64,000 nt of DNA from Bin87 sp965220055 (GCA_965220055.1 CBDCPE010000004.1:3224001-3288000), one strand, 5' to 3'. Positions 33,752-43,204 are shown, counted from the first letter of the stretch. Notes: a model not told the origin generated them from the sequence alone. Made by a program: numbers and translations.

Positions 33752-35447
33752 GGACGACGTCGATCAGCGCGATGCGCCCTTCTTTGACGGCCGCCAAGCC
33801 GTTTCGCAGGGCTTGGGCAAGGTCGGCAGGATCCTCCACACGTTCGCCGTAGCCGCCGAAGGGTTCCACCAGCTTGGCGTAATCCGGCCCGGGTATGTGC
33901 ACGCCGTGCCAGATGCCCGACCGCGCGGCATCGCCGTCGGGGTAGTAGGCCAGGTGGTTGCCCCGCATTGCCTCGTAGCACTCGTTATTGAACAGCACCG
34001 TCATGAAGGGCAGGTTTGCTTCGCGGGCGACGCCGAAACTCTGGGTCACCGGGTTATACAGGAAACCGCCGTCACCCATGAGAGCTACCACCGGCTGATT
34101 GGGCTTGGCCAGCTTGACGCCCAGGGCGAGGCCCAGTCCCTGACCCAGACCTCCGTTGGTCTTGTAGTAACTCTGGGGTTTGTCCCAGCCCACGTGCCGG
34201 CCGATGGTGCCCCGATGGGTGGTAACTTCCTCGGCATACACGACGCCCTCCGGCATAACCTCGCTGAGGACGGCGCAGAGCCAGGCAGGGTCGATGGGTC
34301 TACTGGCGCTGGCGGAGGCCTCGGCCGCGCGGGTCTCTGCCGCTAGCCGTTCGTGTTCTTCGGCCCATCGCTGGCGGCGCGCTTCGATCTCATCTTTTCG
34401 ACCGGCTACCGCGGGACGCAAAGCGTCGGCCAGCAGGCCCAGCCCGATGGTGAGATCGCCTTCGACGTAACGATCGGCGAAGAGGTTCTGGTACACCATG
34501 TATTCCTTGACCGTGGTTTCCCCCATCGCCACCACCGTGGCTGTTTGGGGGCCAGCCTGGGGCGGATACCACGGGGCGCGGCTGCCGGCCAGGATCACCA
34601 GGTCGGCCTGCTGGAGATAGCGTTCTGACTGGCCGCCCAGGTAAAGCGGGTGGCTCTTGGGGAAGTTGGCGTACAGGGCCGCGCTCTCCACCACAGGTAT
34701 GGCGAACAGTTCGGCGAGGGTGCCCAGATTGTTGAATCCGTCGACCTCGCGCCCGGCGCAGTCAGTGATGATCAGCGGAGACTTGCTCCCCGCAATCAGG
34801 TCGGCCAACTCGGCGATGTCATCCTGCGAAGGCCGTATCTTCGGTGCAGTCGGGACGGCCCTGAGTTTGCCTGGCGGCGTCCACTCGTGCACCATCGTTT
34901 CAATGGGAATGTTCATGAAGGTCGGCCCCTGGGGAACCCGCTGCGCCAGCTCGCCGGCCCTCACCATCTGCTCATACACGGTGTAGGGGCTCGTGGCCCT
35001 GCCGCTCCACTTGGTGAAAGCGTCGGCGAAGCGGTCGGGGCCGCCCACCACGCTGAGGCTGCGGTACCACTGGCCCTGGGGGTCGAGTTCGGGGTTTTCA
35101 CCGTAGCTGGTCGCCTCTCCCGAGCACACCAGCATCGGCACCTCGCCGATCATCGCACCATGTACCCCCATGCTCCCCTGCAGCAGGCCGACTCCAGCGT
35201 GCAGCAGCACTGCCTGCATCCGGCCGGTGACCCGTGTATACCCGCTGGCCATGTTCACAGCCAGAGTTTCGTGCCAACAGTTGATGTACTGCGGTCCTGG
35301 CGTTTCGTTGATCTTCTGGCGAGCCAGCGCTTCCCATACCGGCGCCCATTCAGAACCCGGTGACGAGATTATGTAATCGATGCCCAGGTTTCGGAAGGCT
35401 TCCAGGATCCCTTCGCCGCAGTCCTTTGTGGTGGTGGTAGTGGTCAT
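33741..35447 (-). CDS. ThDP-dependent enzyme, acetolactate synthase-like decarboxylase
   Basis: A 568-residue ThDP enzyme. Catalytic Glu60 lies in CWHETLAVNMASGYTR; the PP-domain motif runs from MGDGGFLYNPV to LFNNECY (near 470-500). It is only distantly related to the ThDP enzyme at 12440-14113. The upstream MFS gene's stop TAA lies inside its ribosome site (AGGAGGACTAA), so translation is likely coupled with the transporter. Benzoylformate decarboxylase- or sulfopyruvate decarboxylase-like activity is possible, but no residue fixes it. Confidence 0.9.
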   Translation of the reverse strand: MTTTTTTKDCGEGILEAFRNLGIDYIISSPGSEWAPVWEALARQKINETPGPQYINCWHETLAVNMASGYTRVTGRMQAVLLHAGVGLLQGSMGVHGAMIGEVPMLVCSGEATSYGENPELDPQGQWYRSLSVVGGPDRFADAFTKWSGRATSPYTVYEQMVRAGELAQRVPQGPTFMNIPIETMVHEWTPPGKLRAVPTAPKIRPSQDDIAELADLIAGSKSPLIITDCAGREVDGFNNLGTLAELFAIPVVESAALYANFPKSHPLYLGGQSERYLQQADLVILAGSRAPWYPPQAGPQTATVVAMGETTVKEYMVYQNLFADRYVEGDLTIGLGLLADALRPAVAGRKDEIEARRQRWAEEHERLAAETRAAEASASASRPIDPAWLCAVLSEVMPEGVVYAEEVTTHRGTIGRHVGWDKPQSYYKTNGGLGQGLGLALGVKLAKPNQPVVALMGDGGFLYNPVTQSFGVAREANLPFMTVLFNNECYEAMRGNHLAYYPDGDAARSGIWHGVHIPGPDYAKLVEPFGGYGERVEDPADLAQALRNGLAAVKEGRIALIDVVLNK

Positions 35448-35449
35448 GT

Positions 35450-36967
35450 TTAGTCCTCCTGTCCCTGGCTGGTGACCGGGCGCAAGACGGGTTCCCGAGA
35501 AACCGGAGCCGGATCGGCCTGTTTTTCCCGGTGGGTGGGCAGCGCCGACAAAAAGAGCGCGACCGACAGCGACCCGATCATGGTGAAGAAAGCGTATCTC
35601 ATGCCCGTTGTAAAAGCGGCTGCCACGCCACTGTCCGTACTGTGGCGCACGGCGTCCAGGCTGGGCTCGTAGCCCATGGAACCCATGGTAGCGGTCACGA
35701 TGGCGGTGGCGACGGCTACGCTGACCACATTGCCGGCGTTACGAATGAGGTTAACCAGGGCCGAAATGACACCGTGGCTTTCCCGTTCCACCGCGCTCAG
35801 AATGGAACTTGAGTTGGGCGAGTAGAAGATGCCCATTCCACTGCTGGTGAGCATCAGGCCCGGAATGACCTGGAACAGTGAAGATTCTGCAGTCACTTGG
35901 GAGAGAATGGCGATACCTGTGGCCGACAGCATCAGACCGGTCACGGTGAACTTGCGCCAACCGTAACGGTCGGAAAGCCGGCCGCTGAGCGGTCCCAGGA
36001 TCGCCATGCACAAGGCGCCGGGAACCACGCACAGACCCGCCACGGACGGACTGTAACCCAGAACATTTTGCAGATAAAACGGCGTCATAAACAGAATTGC
36101 CGAACTGCCAATGAACATGAGGTAGTTGGCCGTCACCCCCAGGAAAAAGTTGCGCCGGCGGAACAGCCGCAAGTTCAGCATGGGGTTGGCGATGCGAAGC
36201 TCCCACCAGATAAAACCGCCAATGAGAACCACGAAGGCCGCAACGGCGCCCAGTATCGGCGGGGAACTCCAACCAGTGCGGTGTGCATTGGTAATGCCCA
36301 GCAGCAACGCCAGCAGGGCGCTGGACGACAAAAAAGCTCCCAACCAGTCAAACCCACCCCGACCGGGACCCCGAACCGGGCGCGGTTGGTCCGCGCTGCT
36401 CAGGACAGCCACGCACATGGCGATGCTGATGGCTACCATGGGAACAGTGGCAAAGAACACTGAACGCCATCCGAAAGCGTCAACCAGGAAGCCGCCCAAC
36501 GCCGGGCCGGCGACAGCCCCGGTTCCGACCATCGTCATGATCAAGCCAATGGCCTTGCCCCGCTCGTTGGGAGGAAACGCGCCAATCATGATCGCCATGC
36601 CGGTGCCCTGGGTCATGGCGGCACCGGTGCCCTGAACGATGCGCGAGGCGATCAGTACCGACAGATCGGAGGACGTGCCCGCTGCGACGGAGCCGGCAAT
36701 GACTACAAACGAACCGATGATGTACACGCGCTTCGAGGTGATGAGATCCGCGAGCCGGCCCATGGGCAGCAGCAGCGCGATGACGGTCATGGCATATCCG
36801 ATCACCAACCACTGCACGCTGGGAATGTCGGTCTGGAAGCGGGTGGCGATGGTGGGCAGGGCGACGCTCACGCTACCGTGGTCGACGACAGACGCGAAGG
36901 TGCCCACCGCCAAGGTGCCGAAGGCGTACCATTTATAGCGCGGGCTTCGCGCCAGCGACGAGATCAC
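35450..36967 (-). CDS. MFS transporter, DHA2/EmrB-QacA type
   Basis: Drug:proton antiporter-2 family protein with about 14 membrane helices. Landmarks: DHGSVSVALPTIATRFQ in helix 1, GRLADLITSKRVYIIGS loop 2-3, RIVQGTGAAMTQGTGMAIM motif C region and WRSVFFATVPM. The GTG at 36967 is chosen as start; the open frame extends upstream through the phosphotriesterase gene without homology. The gene is 32 bases after that gene and overlaps the ribosome site of the ThDP gene, giving a three-gene unit. It could export a product or import the substrate of its neighbours. Confidence 0.87.
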   Translation of the reverse strand: MISSLARSPRYKWYAFGTLAVGTFASVVDHGSVSVALPTIATRFQTDIPSVQWLVIGYAMTVIALLLPMGRLADLITSKRVYIIGSFVVIAGSVAAGTSSDLSVLIASRIVQGTGAAMTQGTGMAIMIGAFPPNERGKAIGLIMTMVGTGAVAGPALGGFLVDAFGWRSVFFATVPMVAISIAMCVAVLSSADQPRPVRGPGRGGFDWLGAFLSSSALLALLLGITNAHRTGWSSPPILGAVAAFVVLIGGFIWWELRIANPMLNLRLFRRRNFFLGVTANYLMFIGSSAILFMTPFYLQNVLGYSPSVAGLCVVPGALCMAILGPLSGRLSDRYGWRKFTVTGLMLSATGIAILSQVTAESSLFQVIPGLMLTSSGMGIFYSPNSSSILSAVERESHGVISALVNLIRNAGNVVSVAVATAIVTATMGSMGYEPSLDAVRHSTDSGVAAAFTTGMRYAFFTMIGSLSVALFLSALPTHREKQADPAPVSREPVLRPVTSQGQED

Positions 36968-36999
36968 GAATGCTTTACCATGCGATCCTGGGGTCGGTG

Positions 37000-37953
37000 T
37001 TACTCGCCGGCGAAAAAGCGTCGGGGATTTTCCACGGTGATCTGGTGGATGTCCGCGTCGGACGCTCCCATTTCCTTCAAACGGGGCAGCACATGCCGTG
37101 GTATGAAGTTGTACCCATCGGGATTGGCCTGCCGGCGCTGCTCCTGCACTTCGGCACCGTTGCGCGCCTTGGGGACGGAGTAATCGTGGGACAGGAAGAT
37201 GCGGTTCGTGAAGCCGGCGTCCATCAGCGCCTTGGCGACCTCCGTACGCTGCTCCCAATTGGGAGTCCCCGGGCGTAGTCCGCCCGGATAGCGGTCCAGA
37301 CCGAGCCACACGCCCTTGTTCAGGAGCCCCAGCAGGTACTCCAGATCAGTGTCGTCATTGCTGTGCCCGATGTACACGCGGTCCAGGTCAACACCCTCTT
37401 CCTCCAGGATGCGCACCTGAGCGTCGCCGATCCGTTCGGGCGACCAGGTGTGCGTCGAGATGGGCATGCCCGTGGCTTTCTGCGTGCGCGCCGCGGCCCG
37501 CAGCACCACCTCCTGTGGCGGAGTGATGCCACCCTCGTCGGAGGCAACCTTGATAATGCCCGCCTTTATGCCGGTTCCCTCGATCCCGTCCTCGATCTCT
37601 CGCAAGTACAACTCCGCGATCACGTCGGGGGACACATCACCAAAGGGGCGCGGCACCGCCACGTGGTTGCCTGTCGCGGCGATAATCTGCATCCCGCTGC
37701 CCTCGGCAACTTCGCGGATCAACTGCACGTCGCGACCCAGATCGAACGTGCTCACGTCCACGATCGTCCGTACCCCGTCCGCGTGAACGGCGCGCATCGC
37801 TGCGATGGACTGCTCGCGGATGCCGTCGCGGTCGATGAACTCGGGATAGGTGTGGCGCAGGCCAGCGGCATTGGTTCCCACGTGCTCGTGGCTCAGGGTG
37901 AACCCCAGGTCGTCGGTGTCGATGGGCCCCATCACGGTGTTCACGGTCGCCAT
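37000..37953 (-). CDS. Phosphotriesterase-family metallohydrolase
   Basis: PTE-like binuclear hydrolase of 317 residues: HEH near 22-24 (TLSHEHVG), carboxylated Lys in AGIIKVASDEGG, STHTW, IGHSNDD and final Asp in FLSHDYS. Many members are lactonases or aryldialkylphosphatases-like enzymes rather than true phosphotriesterases. AGGAGG stands seven bases before the ATG. It is the first gene of the unit with the MFS exporter and ThDP enzyme. Confidence 0.92.
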   Translation of the reverse strand: MATVNTVMGPIDTDDLGFTLSHEHVGTNAAGLRHTYPEFIDRDGIREQSIAAMRAVHADGVRTIVDVSTFDLGRDVQLIREVAEGSGMQIIAATGNHVAVPRPFGDVSPDVIAELYLREIEDGIEGTGIKAGIIKVASDEGGITPPQEVVLRAAARTQKATGMPISTHTWSPERIGDAQVRILEEEGVDLDRVYIGHSNDDTDLEYLLGLLNKGVWLGLDRYPGGLRPGTPNWEQRTEVAKALMDAGFTNRIFLSHDYSVPKARNGAEVQEQRRQANPDGYNFIPRHVLPRLKEMGASDADIHQITVENPRRFFAGE

Positions 37954-38120
37954 TGCCTTGCCTCCTGACCATGGGTGAATGCGGGTATTCTATTACGATT
38001 TTCGTCGGAATGATACGCGGGAGGCGGGTGCGTGATTCAATATGCGGGCGCGTGCCCACCCGAAGCGGGCCGTTGGGGCAAAGCGTCGCATCGGAACACA
38101 CCCCGAACCTACAACCGCGC

Positions 38121-38150
38121 TTGCTACCCGACGAGCGGCGCGTCTATATT
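38121..38150 (+). promoter_or_regulatory. Promoter for the CMD gene at 38177
   Basis: -35 TTGCTA (38121-38126), 18-base spacer, -10 TATATT (38145-38150), followed 27 bases later by the ATG with AGGAGG between. Confidence 0.55.
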
Positions 38151-38176
38151 GGCCGCAAACAATCAGGAGGTTCCCA

Positions 38177-38728
38177 ATGCGTACACCGATCCTAACACGC
38201 GACCAGGTTCCCGAAGGACTAAGAGAGGCGTTCGACCATGAGACTGCCGATTCCGGCGGAGTGGTTTCCAGCGGTCCCGGGTCCGCTATGATCAACAGTC
38301 CGGAGATGCGGAAGCGGGCCAACCATCTCGTAAACTACCTGCGGGATGAGTCTTCGCTGCCCAAGAGGATCCAGGAACTGGCGATGATCCTCACCGCCCG
38401 CAACATGGACTGCCAATACATCTGGCACGCCCACTCCGTGCGAGCCAAGGAACAGGGCATCAGCGCGGAGTTCGTTGACAACCTGCGCGACCGCAAAGCT
38501 TTGCCGCAACTGCCATCGGATGAGCAGACGGTGGTGAACTACGCCGCCGAACTATTCAACAACCACCGCGTCACCGAGGTGACCTTCCAGGCCGCCATCG
38601 ACCAATTCGGCGCGCTGGGACTGACGGAGTTGACCACGCTGTTTGGGTACTACTCGCTCCTCGCCTTCAATGCCAACGCCTTCGACATAGACGTTCCGGA
38701 CGGTTCGGAGCCGAAATTGCCGGTGTGA
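38177..38728 (+). CDS. Carboxymuconolactone decarboxylase family protein
   Basis: A 183-residue CMD-domain protein. The core is RIQELAMILTARNMDCQYIWHAHSVRAKEQGIS (quoted by its ends RIQELAMILTAR and WHAHSVRAKEQG, about 63-95): the helix that in AhpD carries CxxC has a single Cys here, with EW..H replaced by YIWHAH as in decarboxylase-like members. Single gene with own promoter; it is unrelated in detail to the smaller CMD protein at 12038. Substrate unknown. Confidence 0.88.
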   Translation: MRTPILTRDQVPEGLREAFDHETADSGGVVSSGPGSAMINSPEMRKRANHLVNYLRDESSLPKRIQELAMILTARNMDCQYIWHAHSVRAKEQGISAEFVDNLRDRKALPQLPSDEQTVVNYAAELFNNHRVTEVTFQAAIDQFGALGLTELTTLFGYYSLLAFNANAFDIDVPDGSEPKLPV

Positions 38729-38818
38729 TCCGACCGGCGGCTATTCCGCGGAGCGTCGGTTCGGGTCCGGCTCCGGACGGCTTCGCGGAAATGCCCCGCT
38801 GCCCTCACCCCGCTTCGT

Positions 38819-39907
38819 TCAACGTGGCAAGCGGCTGAGCAGGCTAACGTAGGTTTTGCAGAGCGCCATGACCACTCCACCTCGGTGGTAGAAGCGCGAA
38901 GGCGCGGAGGTAGCGGGACGGGATTGTTGCAGGATGGGTTCCAGGACACGGGTGCGGAATTCGCTGATCAGTCCGCTATCCTTGGCGCACAACACCAGAT
39001 CCTGATGCAGATCGTACCCGAGGAAATCAAAGTTGCTGCTGCCGAGGATGAGGGCCTGGTCGTCAATCAATATCGCCTTCATGTGCAACATCCGCGGCTG
39101 ATACAGGAGCACTTCCAGGTTGGTGTCCGCGGCGGCCCGGAACAACCCCTGCTGCATGACGGTCTTGTTGTTGAGGGCAGGATTGATTACCCGAATCCCG
39201 ACCGCTGACGGCAGACGAGTCAGACGCTCCAGCAACGGTGTGGAAACATAGGGGGAGATTATGTCAATGGATCTCCTCGCTCCTTCCATCACGGCAAACA
39301 GTTGCTCGTACTCCGGTCTGCTCCGGCGGCCGTCGAGGAAAAAGAGTTTTCCCAGCGCTGTGGGATAAGTGGACGAGATGTTGACGCCACGCACGGTGCG
39401 GTGAAAATCTTCAGCCAAAGCGTCGACGACCTCGGCGCAGTCGGTCCGCATCATCAGGTCGCGCCAAGCAAAGTTGTGTTCGCTGATGTTGATGCCGCCC
39501 AAGAAAGCCTGGTTGTCTGCGATCATCATCTTCTTGTGATTGCGGAACGGGTACTTGCGCCAGAGAATGCCCATCGGGTTGGTCACGACGATCCGGACTC
39601 CGTCCCGCTGGGAGTTGCGCAACAAGCGACGAGTGGCTGCGACCTCACGGCGAAAGTCGCGATCGAGCAAGTGCCGGGGACTGCAGACCAAGTCGTCGCT
39701 GATCTTGGCGGTGGAAAAGGCGTCGACGCAGAGGATCTTTTCCCGGGCGGGGGAGCGGACCAACAGATCCCAGAAGTTCGCGCCGACCTGGTCCATCTCG
39801 AAAGTCATCACCTGGACAAGGACACGGTCCCGCGCGCCCAGGATGGCCGGCTCGGCGGCAGCGAGGAACTCGGAGGCGTCAACTAAAAGCGAGGAGTCGT
39901 GCGCCAA
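38819..39907 (-). CDS. Phospholipase D-like protein (cardiolipin synthase family)
   Basis: Two HxKx4D motifs: NHKKMMIADNQAFLGGIN near 126-143 and LHMKAILIDDQALILGSSN near 288-306, so a full PLD active site. At 362 residues and without N-terminal membrane helices it differs from ClsA and is closer to soluble ClsB-like enzymes. A TTG at 39907 gives the longest homologous start, 10 bases after the agmatinase-like gene; the ribosome site is weak. Role may be lipid head-group exchange. Confidence 0.87.
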   Translation of the reverse strand: MAHDSSLLVDASEFLAAAEPAILGARDRVLVQVMTFEMDQVGANFWDLLVRSPAREKILCVDAFSTAKISDDLVCSPRHLLDRDFRREVAATRRLLRNSQRDGVRIVVTNPMGILWRKYPFRNHKKMMIADNQAFLGGINISEHNFAWRDLMMRTDCAEVVDALAEDFHRTVRGVNISSTYPTALGKLFFLDGRRSRPEYEQLFAVMEGARRSIDIISPYVSTPLLERLTRLPSAVGIRVINPALNNKTVMQQGLFRAAADTNLEVLLYQPRMLHMKAILIDDQALILGSSNFDFLGYDLHQDLVLCAKDSGLISEFRTRVLEPILQQSRPATSAPSRFYHRGGVVMALCKTYVSLLSRLPR

Positions 39908-39917
39908 GGAGCGTTCG

Positions 39918-40910
39918 TCAGCGGGACGGGAAACGGGCGGCGAGGACGTCTGTGATCAAGCGCGCGGCCACTTGGGCAGTCAAGTCAGACACATCATACG
40001 GCGGCGCGACCTCCACCACGTCGAACGCAACCAGGTTGGCCCGGGCTACCAGAGCAGTGAGGCAGCGGCGGCACTCCTCGTAGTAGAGCCCTCCCACCTC
40101 CGGCGTTCCGGTGCCCGGGGCCTGGGTAGGGTCAAGGACATCCACGTCGAAGGTGATGTAAAGGTTGGATCCAACGGGCAGACTCTGGGCCACGGCTTCC
40201 GGACCAGTCTCGCGGAACTGCCGGGCGGTAACGACGGTGTTACCGTGGCCCATGGCCTCCTCATAGGGAGCCCGGCGCACGCTGCGAATACCCACCGAGG
40301 CGATAGACCCCACGTGCTCAAGCTCATGGCAACGGCGAATTGGGCTGCCGTGGGTCAGCATGGTTCCCTGGTAGTCGTGGGTGTAGTCGAGGTGCGCATC
40401 GAAGTGCACGATGTCCAAGGGAGCGAAGCGGCCCAGGCCGGCCACGGCTGGAAAGGTGATAGCGTGATCGCCGCCGAGGATCACGGGCATCGCGCCGCGC
40501 TCCGCGATGCGCGCCACCACGCCGGCCAGTCGCTCGAAATTGTGCACCACATCCGAGGGATTCACCGTCACGTTGCCGCAATCCGCCATGGTAATGCCTC
40601 GAAGGAGTTCGTCGCCCGCGTCGGCGTCGAAAAAACCCTCGGCATCCTGTCCGCGTCCGTAGGGGTCAAGGTACGAATAAGCCCGTGGCGCGTCCCGCAG
40701 CGCATCCGGTCCATAGCGGGCTCCGGGGCGTCCGAAAGTGCCCTGATCAAAGGGCATGCCCACAAACGCGATGTCGGCATCAAGTTGGTCGATGTCGGCA
40801 CAATGAGGTGACCGGAACATCGTTCTCGGCCTCCGGTCCAGTAGCGCAATATCGCCGGGCGATGAACCGGGGAGATACTGTGGCCCGATGTTGAAGTTCG
40901 ATGCAGTCAT
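39918..40910 (-). CDS. Agmatinase/arginase family ureohydrolase
   Basis: Binuclear Mn hydrolase of the ureohydrolase family (330 residues from the ATG at 40910). Metal-binding segments: GGDHAITFP, HFDAHLDYTHD and FDVDVLDPTQAPGTG. SVGIRS and the GRPGARYGPDALR start are also typical. Known members split agmatine, guanidinobutyrate, formiminoglutamate or guanidine; the sequence alone cannot separate these. Upstream lie two tandem 16-base repeats that may bind a regulator. Confidence 0.9.
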   Translation of the reverse strand: MTASNFNIGPQYLPGSSPGDIALLDRRPRTMFRSPHCADIDQLDADIAFVGMPFDQGTFGRPGARYGPDALRDAPRAYSYLDPYGRGQDAEGFFDADAGDELLRGITMADCGNVTVNPSDVVHNFERLAGVVARIAERGAMPVILGGDHAITFPAVAGLGRFAPLDIVHFDAHLDYTHDYQGTMLTHGSPIRRCHELEHVGSIASVGIRSVRRAPYEEAMGHGNTVVTARQFRETGPEAVAQSLPVGSNLYITFDVDVLDPTQAPGTGTPEVGGLYYEECRRCLTALVARANLVAFDVVEVAPPYDVSDLTAQVAARLITDVLAARFPSR

Positions 40911-40914
40911 ATCG

Positions 40915-40946
40915 GTTGACCTACTGTGTAGTTGACCCACTGTGTA
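40915..40946. repeat. Tandem 16-base repeat before the agmatinase-like gene
   Basis: GTTGACCTACTGTGTA (40915-40930) followed at once by GTTGACCCACTGTGTA (40931-40946), one mismatch. It ends 5 bases before the start codon side, so it lies in the 5' untranslated region or promoter and could be an operator. Confidence 0.6.
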
Positions 40947-41014
40947 GCGGAAGATCGCGACAGCGACAAGGGGCGTGCGGCTCGGCGGAAGCCCCACGTG
41001 TCCGAGGGTTGTTG

Positions 41015-41022
41015 ATTATACT
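41015..41022. promoter_or_regulatory. Overlapping divergent -10 boxes
   Basis: TATAAT on the minus strand (41015-41020) for the agmatinase-like gene and TATACT on the plus strand (41017-41022) for the enoyl-CoA hydratase-like gene share four bases. Neither has a clear -35 box. Transcription in the two directions would exclude each other. Confidence 0.35.
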
Positions 41023-41055
41023 TGACCGCAATCGTTGAAAGAAAAGGAGATCGCC

Positions 41056-41826
41056 ATGGCACGGTTTGAGGACTATCAGAACCGGTTCACATTTGCAAAA
41101 TTCGAGCGGGAGGACGGCATACTGCAGATGACGCTGCACAGCGACGGGGACACCCTGCAGTGGGGCGCCGGCCCGCATACCGAACTTCCGGAGGTGTTTC
41201 ACACCATCGGGACCGACCCGGAGAACAAGGTCATCATCATGACGGGCGCGGGCCAGGGGTTCACCGGGCCGGCTGGGAGCAGCGACACGGTGCCGCGGCG
41301 GACACCGGAGCAATGGGACGGCACCTACTGGGAAGGAAAGCATCTGCTGGGCAACCTGCTGAATATAGAGGTGCCGATCATCGCCGCCATCAATGGTCCG
41401 GCGCTGCGGCATTCGGAATTGCCACTGCTCAGCGACATCGTGCTGGCCGCGCCGCACACCACGTTCCAGGATTCGGGCCACTTCATGAGCGGGCTGACTC
41501 CGGGCGACGGCATGCACATCATCTATCCACTTCTGCTGGGGATCAACCGCGGTCGCTATTTCCTGTTGACCGGCCAGATGCTTGACGCGGAAAAAGCACG
41601 GGAATTCGGGTTGGTCGCGGAGGTGCTCCCGGCGGACGAATTGCTCCCACGAGCGTGGGAGTTAGCCAGGCAATTGGCGCAGCAACCCAAACTGGTGCTG
41701 CGCTACTCGCGTGTCCTGCTAACGCACCAACTCAAAGGCGTGCTACACGACATCCTGGGTTATGGACTGGCACTGGAGGGATTGGGCTCCGCCCAGGACT
41801 ACCACGATCGCGGGCCCGGGCGCTGA
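41056..41826 (+). CDS. Enoyl-CoA hydratase/isomerase family protein
   Basis: Crotonase-fold protein (256 residues): VIIMTGAGQGFTGPAGS is the oxyanion-loop region, and INGPALRHSELPLLSDIVLAAPHTTFQDSG quoted by its ends INGPALRHSE and IVLAAPHTTFQD covers the second half of the active site. The usual catalytic Glu pair of hydratases is not in place, so another crotonase reaction (such as C-C hydrolysis or decarboxylation) is likely. AAGGAG is before the ATG at 41056. Confidence 0.88.
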   Translation: MARFEDYQNRFTFAKFEREDGILQMTLHSDGDTLQWGAGPHTELPEVFHTIGTDPENKVIIMTGAGQGFTGPAGSSDTVPRRTPEQWDGTYWEGKHLLGNLLNIEVPIIAAINGPALRHSELPLLSDIVLAAPHTTFQDSGHFMSGLTPGDGMHIIYPLLLGINRGRYFLLTGQMLDAEKAREFGLVAEVLPADELLPRAWELARQLAQQPKLVLRYSRVLLTHQLKGVLHDILGYGLALEGLGSAQDYHDRGPGR

Positions 41827-41831
41827 TCCGG

Positions 41832-43124
41832 TCAATCGGGAACGCCGGCCGTTTTGCGCGGAGGCAGCGCCGTGAGCATGAGTAGGGCCGTGCAGCCGTA
41901 GATGCCCAACAGGGTCCACCAAGCCAGCAGGTATGATCCGGAGTAATCGTGCAGATAGCCGACCAGCGGAGCGCCCAGCCCAGCGGACAGGAGATTGATC
42001 GGCATAACAATGCCCCGGATGGTTCCCAGGAAGGCACGACCGTAGTAGGCGGCGAAGATGTAGGTGTGCACGATCATCCCGATGCCCACAGAACTACCGA
42101 AAATAATGGTGGACAGGAACATCATCTGCACCGATGACACGTGGATCATCACCAGAATGGCGATGATGAAACCGGAGAACGATGCGGCGGCGAGGAACCG
42201 TGTGGGGACGCGGTCGGCCAGCCAGCCGGCTACCAGGGAGGTTGCCGCGGCTCCACCGGCGTCGGCGGCGAAGGACCATGACACCACGAGCGGGTCGTAT
42301 CCCTTTTCCACAAAATAAGGGATACGATGGAAGCTGGAGCCCCCCTGCGCAACACCGGATAGAGCGAATACGGCGACCAGTTTCCACATCGTACCCGTCC
42401 GGAACGCTTCCCGCACGGTCCACATGACTTCCCCGTTGGGCTGCCCACGCGCAGACGTATGCGGGCCGGACGTGGACGAGGTTTCGGGCGGGTCGCCGTC
42501 CACTCGCAAGCCCATATCCTCGGGTTGGCGGCGCAGGAACAGGGCTGCCGACGGCACGGAGATGACGAGAAAAAGCAGCGCCAGGATGCGCCACGTACCC
42601 CGCCACCCGTAGCCGTCGATGAGCCACTGGGTCACCGGCAGCAGGACAATGCCGCCAATGCCCAGACCGGCACCTGCCAGGGCCAGGGCGCGGCCACGCC
42701 GGCGGACGAACCATTTGGCCACTGGGACAGAGGTCACGATGCCGTTGGGCGCGGCCAGGCCGGACGCCCCGATGAGTCCGAAGAACAGGATCAACTGCCA
42801 GGCGTGGCTACTGAAACTCACCAGGAACAGGCAACCGCAGATCAGGACCGCCGAGATCGGTATGTAAACCCGAGGGCCGTAGCGGTCGATCAACCAACCT
42901 ACGGCGAAACTGAGCGCGCCGGTGGCCAGGCGCCGGGTGGTCTGCATCCAGCCGAAGGTCGACCGGGAAAGCGCCAGGTCGCGCTGCATCGGCAGGACGA
43001 AGAGGCCGTAGTTCAAGGTGCCCGTCGCCATCGTTGAGAAGTTGATGGCGAACATGGTCGCCACGATGACCCAACCGTAAAAGATCCTGCCCTGGCGCGG
43101 GGAATGCTCACCGGTAGCGGTCAT
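41832..43124 (-). CDS. MFS transporter, monocarboxylate/oxalate-formate type
   Basis: A 430-residue, 12-helix MFS protein. Start FYGWVIVATMFAINFSTMAT, WLIDRYGPRVYIPIS loop 2-3 and the second half GWLADRVPTRFLAAASF fit the monocarboxylate porter/OFA branch that moves small organic acids. It converges with the enoyl-CoA hydratase-like gene, 5 bases apart, without a terminator between, and is downstream of the metallo-beta-lactamase-fold gene. Confidence 0.88.
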   Translation of the reverse strand: MTATGEHSPRQGRIFYGWVIVATMFAINFSTMATGTLNYGLFVLPMQRDLALSRSTFGWMQTTRRLATGALSFAVGWLIDRYGPRVYIPISAVLICGCLFLVSFSSHAWQLILFFGLIGASGLAAPNGIVTSVPVAKWFVRRRGRALALAGAGLGIGGIVLLPVTQWLIDGYGWRGTWRILALLFLVISVPSAALFLRRQPEDMGLRVDGDPPETSSTSGPHTSARGQPNGEVMWTVREAFRTGTMWKLVAVFALSGVAQGGSSFHRIPYFVEKGYDPLVVSWSFAADAGGAAATSLVAGWLADRVPTRFLAAASFSGFIIAILVMIHVSSVQMMFLSTIIFGSSVGIGMIVHTYIFAAYYGRAFLGTIRGIVMPINLLSAGLGAPLVGYLHDYSGSYLLAWWTLLGIYGCTALLMLTALPPRKTAGVPD

Positions 43125-43137
43125 TTCAGAAACAAAG

Positions 43138-43165
43138 GTAGGGGCGAATAATCATTCGCCCCTAC
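43138..43165. repeat. REP-like palindrome
   Basis: GTAGGGGCGAAT and ATTCGCCCCTAC form a 12-bp perfect stem around AATC between two minus-strand genes. GTAGGGGCGAA palindromes are a recurring intergenic repeat in several bacterial phyla. Confidence 0.6.
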
Positions 43166-43204
43166 ACCCGACGGAGATACTGGGATACTGCCGGCGCGAT
43201 ACGG

